A stretch of DNA of 42,347 nucleotides from Novosphingobium sp. (GTDB taxonomy: Bacteria; Pseudomonadota; Alphaproteobacteria; Sphingomonadales; Sphingomonadaceae), in assembly GCF_030696665.1 (NCBI RefSeq), contig NZ_JAUYRV010000003.1, positions 1-42,347 on the forward strand, written 5' to 3'. The notes beneath the pieces are model-generated. The model made no database searches. It was not told where the DNA came from and saw nothing but the letters and a program-made list of their open reading frames with translations. Numbering within the stretch: position 1 is the stretch's first letter; the number at the start of each line of letters is the position of its first letter. A program made the position numbers and the translations under genes. Positions 1-7,547 of this stretch are shown in pieces.

Positions 1-111
1 AGCGCGGCGAACCTTGAGATAAAGTTCCACTCTCTTCACCCTCCGCCTCCGCGCAAAGGCGAAGGTCTAGCAGGAGTGGCCCCTTTTTAATCCGGTGCTA
101 CCGTCCGATGA

Positions 112-1509
112 ATGGCCCCTTTTATTGCCGGTGTTCTCACGATCGAGCAGCTGATGGCAATGCCCCGTGCTGGCTGGGAGCATTTGCGGACCCAGATCAA
201 TGTGCGCCGCCGCGAGGACCGCGACAGACCTCTAGCGAAGTGCCGGCTTTGTGAAGGTGGGATTTTCATCAGGGCACAAGCTGATCGGGGCGACCATATC
301 CCGATGTACGCACATTACCCCGAAGCGAGCAGAGATTGCCCGTGGTACGAAGGCAACAATCTGCGTGAAGATGATGCTCGTGCAGCCCAATACCAAGGGC
401 ATCAGGAGTCTGCGCTACACCGCCGACTGTGCTCGACGATCGAGCAATTGGTCAAAGCTGACCCTCGCTGTTCGCACAGCGCGGTGAACACCTACCTGCG
501 ATCAGAAATCCATAAGCGCGGTCGGTGGCCTGATGTCTACACCGACCTGAGCGGCCTTGGTCGCTTCGCGCTGGAAGTGCAGTTGTCGAAGCCTTTCGCT
601 CCAGAAGTCGCTGCCCGCCATGTGCACTATGATGCTGAGGGCATCGCCCTGGTATGGATCTTCAACAGCCTTGAAGAACCGATGCCGCAGGGATTCCATG
701 ATGTCGTAGCCATGCAGCGCGGCAATGCCTTTGTATTCGATGATGAGACGGAGGCCGCTTCGATCGAGCGCGGCACCCTTGTTCTCAAATGCTTCATGGA
801 AAATGGCCATGGCGGCTGGCGCGAACCGCGGCTGGTCGTGCTGGATGATCTCCAGACTGGCACTGGTCGATCGGCATTTGTGGAAGATTGTCGATCGGAG
901 GTTTTGAAGAAGCGCAGCAAGCAGGAGCGGGCGCGCTGGTGGGATGCTATGAAACTGGCCCGGGAAGAGCGGCCGAACTCACCGGAATATAGCAACCACT
1001 ACGAAGACCCATGGTCGGACATGAAGTCGGGCGCTCCCGGTGTGTGGGAATGGGAGCGGGATTTCTGGCTCGAGCGGTCCCACCGCGCCCGTGCTCACAC
1101 AGCGGTGCTTTACGCGATCTTGTGTTCGGTGGCGCACAGCGCAGCCGCCGGTCGCCCGGTTCTCCACATCACCAAGTTTTCCGGCGAGAGTGCGGTATTG
1201 TCCATGCTCAACAGCAAGCTGAGCGGATCCGACTTCAAGCATTGCGCCAGCCTGATCGAGACCTTTGTGGGTTCGACTTCCCTGTCTTACCTGCTTGAGA
1301 AGGATTCGCTCCGCCGGATCATCGCCGAAGCCAAGCAGAGCGAGGCTCAGGTGGATCAGAATCATGCCCTTTGGCGGATCATGGCCCGGCTTTTCCCGGA
1401 AGTGCTCGACGGTCTCGTGAGAGCAGAGTTGGCAGACCTCGGACAATTGCCCGACTGGGCGTCCCCACCATCGGCTGGGCCGGAAACTGAACTGGCGGTC
1501 GCGGAATGA
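112..1509 (+). CDS. CoiA-like / DUF6035-type putative nuclease
   Basis: The 465-residue protein begins with a zinc-ribbon-like set (Cys44, Cys47, His68, Cys76). A second block follows with His97, His103 and then RWPDV (Asp141) and EVQ (Glu155 to Gln157). The spacing PDV...EVQ is that of PD-(D/E)XK nucleases of the CoiA-like type, so nuclease activity on DNA is inferred, not shown. The C-terminal 250 residues resemble nothing I can name. The ATG at 112 has no clear ribosome binding site; a purine run at 72-76 is too far away. Its stop overlaps the start of the TIGR02391 gene by 4 bases, so the two are probably translated together. It is the left-most gene of the island cargo seen here. Family name is moderate confidence; the gene itself is firm. 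Confidence 0.8.
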   Translation: MAPFIAGVLTIEQLMAMPRAGWEHLRTQINVRRREDRDRPLAKCRLCEGGIFIRAQADRGDHIPMYAHYPEASRDCPWYEGNNLREDDARAAQYQGHQESALHRRLCSTIEQLVKADPRCSHSAVNTYLRSEIHKRGRWPDVYTDLSGLGRFALEVQLSKPFAPEVAARHVHYDAEGIALVWIFNSLEEPMPQGFHDVVAMQRGNAFVFDDETEAASIERGTLVLKCFMENGHGGWREPRLVVLDDLQTGTGRSAFVEDCRSEVLKKRSKQERARWWDAMKLAREERPNSPEYSNHYEDPWSDMKSGAPGVWEWERDFWLERSHRARAHTAVLYAILCSVAHSAAAGRPVLHITKFSGESAVLSMLNSKLSGSDFKHCASLIETFVGSTSLSYLLEKDSLRRIIAEAKQSEAQVDQNHALWRIMARLFPEVLDGLVRAELADLGQLPDWASPPSAGPETELAVAE

Positions 1510-2306
1510 AGAAGCTGTTTTCACAAGCCAAACTCGAGGCGATCGCCGGCGCACTTGGCGATACCGATGTGGGCTTGAAGGGCACCGAGATCGAAATGCT
1601 GATCGCCAGGTGCGAAATGACCGATCCTGGCCCGATCACGAAGCGTGTCAGGATCTATAATGCGTTCGCCGAGAGCCAGAACCGGAGCGGTGATCGGACC
1701 CGCGTGCTCGGCTTCATTCGGAATGCGATGAAGCCGGCGCGCTATGTACGCGACCCGGATCGCTTCGAACCCATGCGGACGAGTCTGAATTTTGCGTTGG
1801 CCTTCGCCGGGCTGGTGGTCACAGAAGCCGGTGAAATCGAGGTGGTGACCGTCGCCACGACGTTGCCTGAGGCCCAACGTCGCGCGAACGAACTGCGCTG
1901 CGACCTCGAAACGCGAGGCGTTCATGGGGACGTGCTGGCATTTTGCCGGGCAGAGCTGGTCGCCGACGACTATTTCCATGCGGTGCAGGAAGCGGTGAAG
2001 AGCGTCGCTGCGAAAATGAGGGCCAAGACAGGATTGACTGATGATGGCTCGACACTTGTCGATCGTGCTCTGGGCGGAACGCCGCCGATGATCGCGATCA
2101 ACCCGCTTTCAAGCGAAAGCGAACGGGGTGAGCAGCGGGGATTTGCAAATCTCGTGCGTGGAACTTTCGGGATGTTCCGCAACCCAACGGCGCATGAGCC
2201 TCGCATCCACTGGCCGATGTCGAAGGGTGATGCCCAGGATCTTTTGACCTTGGTCTCGTTGATCCATCGCCGCCTCGATGCCAGCCATATGCCAGCCCGC
2301 GGATAG
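1506..2306 (+). CDS. TIGR02391 (Ymh) family protein
   Basis: The 266-residue protein ends with the signature of the TIGR02391/Ymh family: FRNPTAHEPRIHW followed by a DLLTLVSLIHRRLD helix (about residues 222-257). Members are common in prophages and beside restriction or defence genes, and a HEPN-like RNase role has been suggested for such Arg/His-rich C-terminal motifs; no activity can be claimed from sequence alone. The N-terminal half is helical and unassigned. The ATG lies inside the stop region of the upstream nuclease-like gene (4-base overlap), so the two form a translationally coupled pair and probably act together. Confidence 0.8.
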   Translation: MKKLFSQAKLEAIAGALGDTDVGLKGTEIEMLIARCEMTDPGPITKRVRIYNAFAESQNRSGDRTRVLGFIRNAMKPARYVRDPDRFEPMRTSLNFALAFAGLVVTEAGEIEVVTVATTLPEAQRRANELRCDLETRGVHGDVLAFCRAELVADDYFHAVQEAVKSVAAKMRAKTGLTDDGSTLVDRALGGTPPMIAINPLSSESERGEQRGFANLVRGTFGMFRNPTAHEPRIHWPMSKGDAQDLLTLVSLIHRRLDASHMPARG

Positions 2307-2374
2307 TGGTCCTGGCAGGGCCGGCGTAACATTGGCCGTTGCCACTCTGCTATAACCACGGCTATCGATTCGGC

Positions 2375-2971
2375 ATGGCTTCGAGACCGCTTCGGGACAG
2401 TGATGTAAGGCAGGCCGCCTATCGGCGGTTGCTGACGCACGCCCAAGCCTGCCCCGACACTCTGGTCATCGATGAACTCGGCCTCGATCACGGCAGCTGC
2501 CGGATCGATATTGCCGTGATCAATGGTCACATTCGCGGCGTGGAAATCAAGAGTGAAGCTGACACCTTGGAGCGCTTGCCTCGGCAGGTGACCGCCTATG
2601 GCGAGGTCGTCGACAAGGCCTTGTTAATCGTCGATCCCAAACATCTTGCGTCGGCCATGACGATCGTGCCCGATTGGTGGGGCATCATGGTCGCTGAGCG
2701 CGGCACGACCCAAGGGGTGCGGTTCCGTCGCGTTCGACCGGAACGAGCAAACAAGGGCATCGATCCACTCGTTCTGGCCCGTCTGCTGTGGCGGCCTGAA
2801 GCGCAGGCGATCCTCAGAAGTCTTAGCGTTTCGGAGCGAGAACTCCGCGCGCCACGCGCGACGCTCTACAAGATGTTGGTGGATAGGCTGCCGCTGCGCC
2901 GTCTCTCGCAGATTGTCCGCGAAACTCTCAAGGCCCGAACATCGTGGCGAGATCGACCACCACTTTTGTGA
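2375..2971 (+). CDS. sce7726 family protein (PD-(D/E)XK-like)
   Basis: The protein is about 198 residues. It carries RIDIAVI (Asp45), a 12-residue step to VEIKS (Glu57-x-Lys59), then RLPRQVTAYGEV with Gln71; Glu34 lies upstream. This is a PD-(D/E)XK nuclease layout and matches the sce7726 family, which is usually next to a beta/sce7725-like gene, as here. I prefer the ATG at 2375 because the conserved sequence starts there; an ATG at 2339 would add 12 residues. The gene converges with the beta-family gene and their 3' ends overlap by 44 bases (2928-2971), so the two transcripts are partly antisense. DNA or RNA cleavage is inferred from the motif only. Confidence 0.82.
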   Translation: MASRPLRDSDVRQAAYRRLLTHAQACPDTLVIDELGLDHGSCRIDIAVINGHIRGVEIKSEADTLERLPRQVTAYGEVVDKALLIVDPKHLASAMTIVPDWWGIMVAERGTTQGVRFRRVRPERANKGIDPLVLARLLWRPEAQAILRSLSVSERELRAPRATLYKMLVDRLPLRRLSQIVRETLKARTSWRDRPPLL

Positions 2972-4013
2972 TGTGATGGTTCGAGCCGACCCACCGCCAT
3001 GTGGTAAGGCTCCCGGTGCCGGCAATCCCGTCTCGACATTGCTCGATATAGTCGCTGCCGGGCGAGAAGCCCGAGCCCAGAAAATGGGCCGAGCCTGCGA
3101 CGGTGCCGCTGCATCCCCGATACTGCCCGAAGCCGTTGTCACGCACGTTGACACCCTTGGCAATAATCCAGCCATCGTCGCAGGCATAACGGATCGTCGC
3201 CGAAGGCTTTACCTTCCTCATGTCCATCTGTGAGTACCCATTAGCGGCAATGGCATAATCAGCAAATGTCGGTTTGCGGACGGTCTCGCCCAGAGCAGCC
3301 AGGAGCGCCCGGAAAAACATCCATTCCCGCCGAGGCCAGAATTGGATCGGACCAGTGACCTCGGCCATGGATGCGGGAAATGATGTACCCGCGAGAATGA
3401 GGCTGCGCGCAGCCGCCATCACATTCGATGCCTGGATCGCAGCGGTGACGATGTTGATCAACACGTCCTGTGGATCCCATGCTGGTGCTTCGAGATCGAG
3501 GACGACATCGCAGTCGGCAATGGTCACACCGAGTTGCTGCAGCATTGTACCGACATTGGCGTCAAAAGCGGGATCCAAAGCTTCATCCAGAGAACAACGT
3601 AGTACCACTCCGGTCTGCATCATCACGTTCGCGGTCCTCACGGCCGAGCGATAGGCGGTGTTGTTGTCGAGCCTGATGACCGGGATAAGCGTTGCACCCC
3701 GTGCGGACGCCTCCTCGCACAGGAATTGCATTGGATGCTTACCGTCCTGCATTACCTCAGCCGGATCCAGCAGGCCGCAGTCGAGCAGCGCAAGGCGCGT
3801 TCCCCATTTCGCGCGAAAACGAGCGGCAAACTTTGCGACGTGATCGTCGATCGACTTCGAAGGAGTCCAAGTCTCGAAATCGAAATCGGGGGGTGTAACC
3901 TCGATAAGAGGAACGGTCCTGTCCTTGACGGCGTCCGGCAAGCGGAAGAGCGCCTGGTATTCGCCCTGCCGCCATTTGAGGATCGGAACGTAGTCGGTGT
4001 GCGTGATCGGCAT
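2928..4013 (-). CDS. Beta family protein (PF14350-like)
   Basis: The 361-residue protein begins HTDYVPILKWRQGEYQAL, the typical opening of the beta-family proteins named after a phage T4 protein, and keeps family blocks such as VPLIEV and LALLDCG. The biochemical function of the family is unknown; members often pair with sce7726 proteins, which is the case here although on opposite strands. It is the last gene of a leftward operon: the XRE/ImmA gene ends only 11 bases upstream of its start. The last 44 bases are antisense to the sce7726 gene. The family call is good; the role in defence is an inference from company. Confidence 0.8.
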   Translation of the reverse strand: MPITHTDYVPILKWRQGEYQALFRLPDAVKDRTVPLIEVTPPDFDFETWTPSKSIDDHVAKFAARFRAKWGTRLALLDCGLLDPAEVMQDGKHPMQFLCEEASARGATLIPVIRLDNNTAYRSAVRTANVMMQTGVVLRCSLDEALDPAFDANVGTMLQQLGVTIADCDVVLDLEAPAWDPQDVLINIVTAAIQASNVMAAARSLILAGTSFPASMAEVTGPIQFWPRREWMFFRALLAALGETVRKPTFADYAIAANGYSQMDMRKVKPSATIRYACDDGWIIAKGVNVRDNGFGQYRGCSGTVAGSAHFLGSGFSPGSDYIEQCRDGIAGTGSLTTWRWVGSNHHITKVVVDLATMFGP

Positions 4014-4024
4014 TTCGTCGCCTC

Positions 4025-5290
4025 TCAGAGTTCGAACTGGCGGCGAACTTCGCCATTGCCAACGAGCGTGCGAAACAGGGTGTAGTCATTCGCATCTCGC
4101 CGGATCCGGCCGGCGATCACTGCAGGTGCCACACCGAAGCGCTTGGCGTCGGCCACGACCGCCTTGTCGTTGCGGGTGAAGCGCGACACAGCCAGGTTCC
4201 AGTTCGCCTCCGGGATCAAGGCCTCTTGCGCAAAATAGTCGGCATCCTGCTCAACCTTGTCAGATGCTGGCGAATCGTTGTCGTCAAAGATCGCCGAAAA
4301 TTCACCCAACCGGATGTGCAGCTTCAGATGGCCGATCTCATGGAGCAGCGTGAACCAGAAGTTGTCGAGCCGGTCGTGACGCAGGGTCATCGCGACAATT
4401 GCATGATGATCGGCTGACGCCAGCGCAGCGCCGTCAAGCAATGTGCCTGGCAAGTGGCGTTCGATCACCAGCGATATGCCTGCATCGCGCAGGTAGTCGG
4501 CTGCGAGGCGCGGACCATTGTCTTCCAGACTGAGCCCGACGAGGCCGCGCACCCAGTCCGCGGTGAAACGGTCCCGATCAAACGCCCGGTCCGGGGGATT
4601 GCGATCGGCGAGTGTCCGAACCCGCGCTTCCCAAGCGGCAATAGCAGCCTCATGGACTTGTCCGCTCGATCGCACCGACTTGCGGTGCAGGGCCATCGGC
4701 ACAAACTGCGAGTGAGCACCCTGTAGGAATGCCGGGATCAGCTCGCCAGCAGCTTTCTTGGCCTGCGGCAGCGTGCCCGAGAAGTCCTCGAACCAGCCAC
4801 GCTTGAACATTTCGGCGAACGGGAATGCCTGCCAGACTGACGGATCGACGCTATCGAGCTTCGGGCTGCCGAGCAGTTGGGCGCGCTCGACGATGCGCAC
4901 GTTCAGCGCGTCAGCCACCTCGGTGAGGCGGTCGAGACTTGCCATCCGGTAGCGGTCGGCTTCGTAGCGCTGGATCTGCTGTTCAGCGACGCCGAGGAAA
5001 TCACCGAGATCCTTCTGGCTCATGCCGCGCGCGATGCGGGCCTGAATGAGGATATCGGGCAGGTCGTGCAAGCTGTCCGCCGAGAATTCAGAGATCTTGC
5101 CCGCGCGGAGGTCCTCGTAGAAGCCCACTTCCTCCTCGAGTTCGTCGATCTGGCTGCGCAGCGCCGACCGCTGTGCCTTCGCGAACACTTCAGGGAAGTC
5201 GCTGGTCGGCACCTCAAGCGCGGCAGCGGCTGCCGCCAGCTTCTCGACCGATGCCTTGGTCGACCTGTACTGCTTTTCGTTGGTGATCAT
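4025..5290 (-). CDS. XRE-type regulator fused to ImmA/IrrE metallopeptidase
   Basis: The 421-residue protein has three parts. The N-terminus (MITNEKQYRSTKASVEKL) resembles the start of HigA-type antitoxins, with a coiled stretch to about residue 65. A helix-turn-helix of XRE type occupies about 76-130. The C-terminal part carries HEIGH (His317 to His321) and a later EQDADYFAQEALIP (about 347-360), the zinc ligands of ImmA/IrrE peptidases. In known cases such peptidases inactivate a repressor upon stress or phage signals; here repressor and peptidase domains are in one chain. The start overlaps the stop of the DUF6932 gene by 4 bases (ATGA), so the pair resembles a toxin-antitoxin or stress-switch module. 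It probably binds the palindrome at 5756-5777. Confidence 0.88.
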   Translation of the reverse strand: MITNEKQYRSTKASVEKLAAAAAALEVPTSDFPEVFAKAQRSALRSQIDELEEEVGFYEDLRAGKISEFSADSLHDLPDILIQARIARGMSQKDLGDFLGVAEQQIQRYEADRYRMASLDRLTEVADALNVRIVERAQLLGSPKLDSVDPSVWQAFPFAEMFKRGWFEDFSGTLPQAKKAAGELIPAFLQGAHSQFVPMALHRKSVRSSGQVHEAAIAAWEARVRTLADRNPPDRAFDRDRFTADWVRGLVGLSLEDNGPRLAADYLRDAGISLVIERHLPGTLLDGAALASADHHAIVAMTLRHDRLDNFWFTLLHEIGHLKLHIRLGEFSAIFDDNDSPASDKVEQDADYFAQEALIPEANWNLAVSRFTRNDKAVVADAKRFGVAPAVIAGRIRRDANDYTLFRTLVGNGEVRRQFEL

Positions 5291-5760
5291 GGCGTCGCTC
5301 CTTTCAGCGGCGCGAGCGGAATGCGGAGAATGCCCTTGGCCTGACCAGACGATTTCTCGACCTGGAAGAAGTCGAGGAAGGGGCCGCCCGGCCCGTTGGG
5401 CATTCCGGCAATGAACATCTCACCGAGGTATTTTGCTTTTTGCGCTGCTCGCTTGTTGTCGAAATCGAGAAGGACCGGGTCGAGCTTGGCCGGGTCGACC
5501 CCGGCATGCTCCCAGCATCCGTCGTAGTCGCCTGGATGCGGCTTCGCGGTCACGAAACTCCCATCAAGGTAGACGTAGCTGCACCCGGCGAGAGCCAAGG
5601 CCTGCGCCATGCGGACGAAGCCATCAAACAGCCACTTGCGGTGCGGTGTGGTCGCGAAGCGTGCCTCAACCTCATCAAGGGTCGTGTCGTGAATGCCAGG
5701 TGGCAGCACGGCCCAAGGGCAAGGGGAGCCCAACTCAATCAAATCCGGCATCATGAACAC
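5287..5760 (-). CDS. DUF6932 nucleotidyltransferase-like protein, putative toxin
   Basis: The protein is 157 residues if it starts at the GTG at 5760, or 155 or 154 from ATG codons at 5754 and 5751. The central motif YLDGSFVTAKPHPGDYDGCW carries a GS pair (67-68) and Asp78-x-Asp80, the nucleotidyltransferase-fold pattern of MNT/AbiEii-like proteins. I recognise this as the DUF6932 family; a nucleotide-transferring toxin is a hypothesis. It heads the leftward operon with the XRE/ImmA gene (4-base overlap) and the beta gene. A palindrome covers the GTG codon and no ribosome binding site is seen before any start, so the message may be leaderless. Confidence 0.7.
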   Translation of the reverse strand: MFMMPDLIELGSPCPWAVLPPGIHDTTLDEVEARFATTPHRKWLFDGFVRMAQALALAGCSYVYLDGSFVTAKPHPGDYDGCWEHAGVDPAKLDPVLLDFDNKRAAQKAKYLGEMFIAGMPNGPGGPFLDFFQVEKSSGQAKGILRIPLAPLKGATP

Positions 5761-5777
5761 AACAATATAATTGTGTT
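5756..5777. promoter_or_regulatory. Palindromic operator over the start of the DUF6932 operon
   Basis: Arms AACACAA (5756-5762) and TTGTGTT (5771-5777) are perfect inverted repeats around an 8-base AT-rich centre. On the minus strand the centre contains TATATT, a possible -10 element, with TCGACA 15 bases upstream as a weak -35. The right arm lies upstream and the left arm overlaps the GTG at 5760. A repressor bound here would block transcription; the HTH protein of the same operon is the natural candidate. The palindrome is seen; its use is inferred. Confidence 0.55.
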
Positions 5778-5837
5778 ATGCGTTTGTCGAGTCTGATTTT
5801 GTTCTCCCTCAGATACGAGGGAAACCGCAGATTTCCG

Positions 5838-7097
5838 CTAGGCCGCCAAACGCAGGATGGTCGATTCACGTCCATCGAGGAGGTTTGCGATCTTCATCGA
5901 CACCCGCTCGACCGCGAGTCGCAGCGCTTCATCGATGTGGACATAGTTCTGCGTGGAACCCCGCGCGCCATGGCCGAGCAGTGCCTTGATGGTAAGTTCG
6001 GAGAAGCCCATGTCGCCGGCCACACTGCCGAAGGTGTGCCGCAGCACATGCGGTGTGACGCCCTTGATCCCTGCTATCGCGCATAGGGCGCGCAAGGTTT
6101 CGGGCACGCCCGAGTAGGGCCGGTCCACAAAGTCCGACGGGAAGAACAGCGACAGCCCGCGCTTCACTGGCAGGGTCTTCAACAGTTGGATCGCTGCCTG
6201 GCCAATCGGTCGTACTTGGCCATCGGTCTTGGTGTCAGGGAAGTGGACATATCCGCAGTCAGCGTGAAGCCAACCCCGTTCCATGCCAATGACCTCGGAG
6301 ATCCGGTAACCGGTCAGCAGAAGGGCTCGCACGGCAGCGAGACCGGTCGGATTTTCCTCGTTCCGCTCCGCGACTTCCATCGCTTCGCCAAGCGCCCGGA
6401 TCTCCGCGGCGCTGAGCCGACGAGTGCGAGCCTTTCCAGCGATCTTGCGTACGCCAGCTGCTGGGTTGTTTTCCACGATATCATAGCGGAGCGCATGGGA
6501 GAGGAGGCTTTGCAGCGTCGAGACCGCACGGCCGGCAACGCCAGGGCCACCGGCGGCCTTGCCGCCGCGTCCGCCTTCCTTGCGCGGCTTGGCAGTCTTC
6601 CCGGCAACGATGTCCATCTGCATTCTCTCGATGTCCGAGACGCGCAAAGCGCGGACTTGCCTCGAGCCGATAAGCGGAACGATATGAGTCTCGATCCGGC
6701 TGCGATCCATCGCCAGCGTTGAGGCTTTGATCGGCCTGTGCTTGCGCCCGAGGATTGTCCCGGCTTCGGCGTTTTCAAGATACCAGGTGCACACTTCCCG
6801 GATCGTGATGGCTGCGCGGGATTGCGCGCGTTCCTCAGCTGGGTCCGCGCCACCAACGACTGCTGCGAGCTTCACGATCACTTGCTTGCGTGCCTGCTCG
6901 ACCGTGAGGACACCATACCGGCCGATCACGATCCTTCGGCTGCGTCCTTCCTCGTTTCGGTATTGCAGCACGAACGCCTTGAGGCCTGACGGAATGACCC
7001 GCACCCCAAAGCCACGCAGTTCAGAATCCCATAGGAACGCCTGCCCCGTCTCGGGGATCGCCAGAGCGTCGATGGATGTCTTGGTGAGCTTGCCCAT
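5838..7097 (-). CDS. Tyrosine site-specific integrase (P4 type)
   Basis: The 419-residue protein has the N-terminal arm-binding domain of P4-like integrases (LWDSELRGFGVRVIPSG, about 23-38), a SAM-like core-binding domain (about 95-210) and a full catalytic domain. The catalytic set is complete: Arg265 in TGYRISE, Lys290 in DTKTDGQ, His350 and Arg353 in PHVLRHTF, His376 in LGHGA and Tyr385 in NYVH. It should recombine the island at the tRNA-Gly 3' end; the att fragment lies 200 bases upstream of its start. It points into the island. The gene looks intact, so the island may still be mobile. A Gly/Lys-rich insert at about 167-190 sits within the core-binding region. Confidence 0.95.
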   Translation of the reverse strand: MGKLTKTSIDALAIPETGQAFLWDSELRGFGVRVIPSGLKAFVLQYRNEEGRSRRIVIGRYGVLTVEQARKQVIVKLAAVVGGADPAEERAQSRAAITIREVCTWYLENAEAGTILGRKHRPIKASTLAMDRSRIETHIVPLIGSRQVRALRVSDIERMQMDIVAGKTAKPRKEGGRGGKAAGGPGVAGRAVSTLQSLLSHALRYDIVENNPAAGVRKIAGKARTRRLSAAEIRALGEAMEVAERNEENPTGLAAVRALLLTGYRISEVIGMERGWLHADCGYVHFPDTKTDGQVRPIGQAAIQLLKTLPVKRGLSLFFPSDFVDRPYSGVPETLRALCAIAGIKGVTPHVLRHTFGSVAGDMGFSELTIKALLGHGARGSTQNYVHIDEALRLAVERVSMKIANLLDGRESTILRLAA

Positions 7098-7298
7098 GCC
7101 AGCGTGTCCTTTCGGACATTTTGCTTACACAAGCCGGAGTCCTTGGCAATGTACGCACAATGTAAGCGGGCAGGAAGAAACGGCAGGCCACGAACGGATT
7201 GCTCTGGCGTAGGATGAGTTCCAAATTATGACTTATATTCAGAAGGATGGCGTGGGTTGGCGCAGGTTGGGTTACACTCGGCGGATGTAATCCGGCAT

Positions 7299-7344
7299 TT
7301 TGCCAAGGTTGGGGTCGAGGGTTCGAATCCCTTCGCCCGCTCCA
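7299..7344 (+). other. att site: 3' fragment of tRNA-Gly(GCC)
   Basis: The segment reads as the anticodon loop TTGCCAA, the 3' strand of the anticodon stem, variable region, a full T arm around GTTCGAAT, the acceptor 3' strand CGCCCGC, the base U typical of tRNA-Gly, and an encoded CCA. The 5' half of a tRNA is absent: the upstream sequence cannot pair with GGTTG of the anticodon stem, and no GCGGGCG partner lies at the right distance. It is therefore the duplicated 3' end made by integration, and the full tRNA-Gly gene should stand at the other border, left of this window. Confidence 0.8.
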
Positions 7345-7530
7345 GTTTCTTCTACAACAACATCGCTGAATTTGGGTGCATCGTATCCCTTCGGGGAACC
7401 CTCGAGTCTTTTGCTGGCTCTCCGCGCCAAAGCGCTACGAGCGCGGTTCGAATCCCTTCGCCCGCTCCAGTTTCTTCTTCAACAACATCGCTGAATTTGG
7501 GTGCATCGTATCCCTTCGGGGAACCCTCGA
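7321..7530. repeat. Tandem 85-bp direct repeat of att core plus flank
   Basis: Bases 7321-7405 and 7446-7530 are identical except for one position, at a period of 125. Each copy holds the tRNA-Gly T loop and acceptor end with CCA, then the same 60 bases of flank. The tails after each copy (7406-7445 and 7531-7557) are similar but diverged and differ by a 12-base gap. Both tails end in GCGCGGTTCG, which in reverse reads as the last codons of the panE-like gene, so the unit spans from the tRNA to the end of the next chromosomal gene. Apart from the integrase upstream region, this is all I see in the 450 bases between the integrase and panE. Confidence 0.85.
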
Positions 7531-7547
7531 ACCTATTGTTGGCTGCG

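Noticed and set aside
979..1554. 191-codon open frame on the minus strand
   Set aside because: It lies fully opposite the nuclease-like gene, shows no recognisable motif and has the character of an antisense frame in GC-rich DNA.
7166..7344. A complete tRNA-Gly gene
   Set aside because: GCGGGCA at 7166 looks like an acceptor 5' strand, but it is over 130 bases from the 3' half and the D arm and anticodon stem cannot be formed, so only a 3' fragment is present.
7321..7530. CRISPR array
   Set aside because: Only two copies of an 85-base unit are present, containing tRNA sequence, without regular spacers or cas genes.
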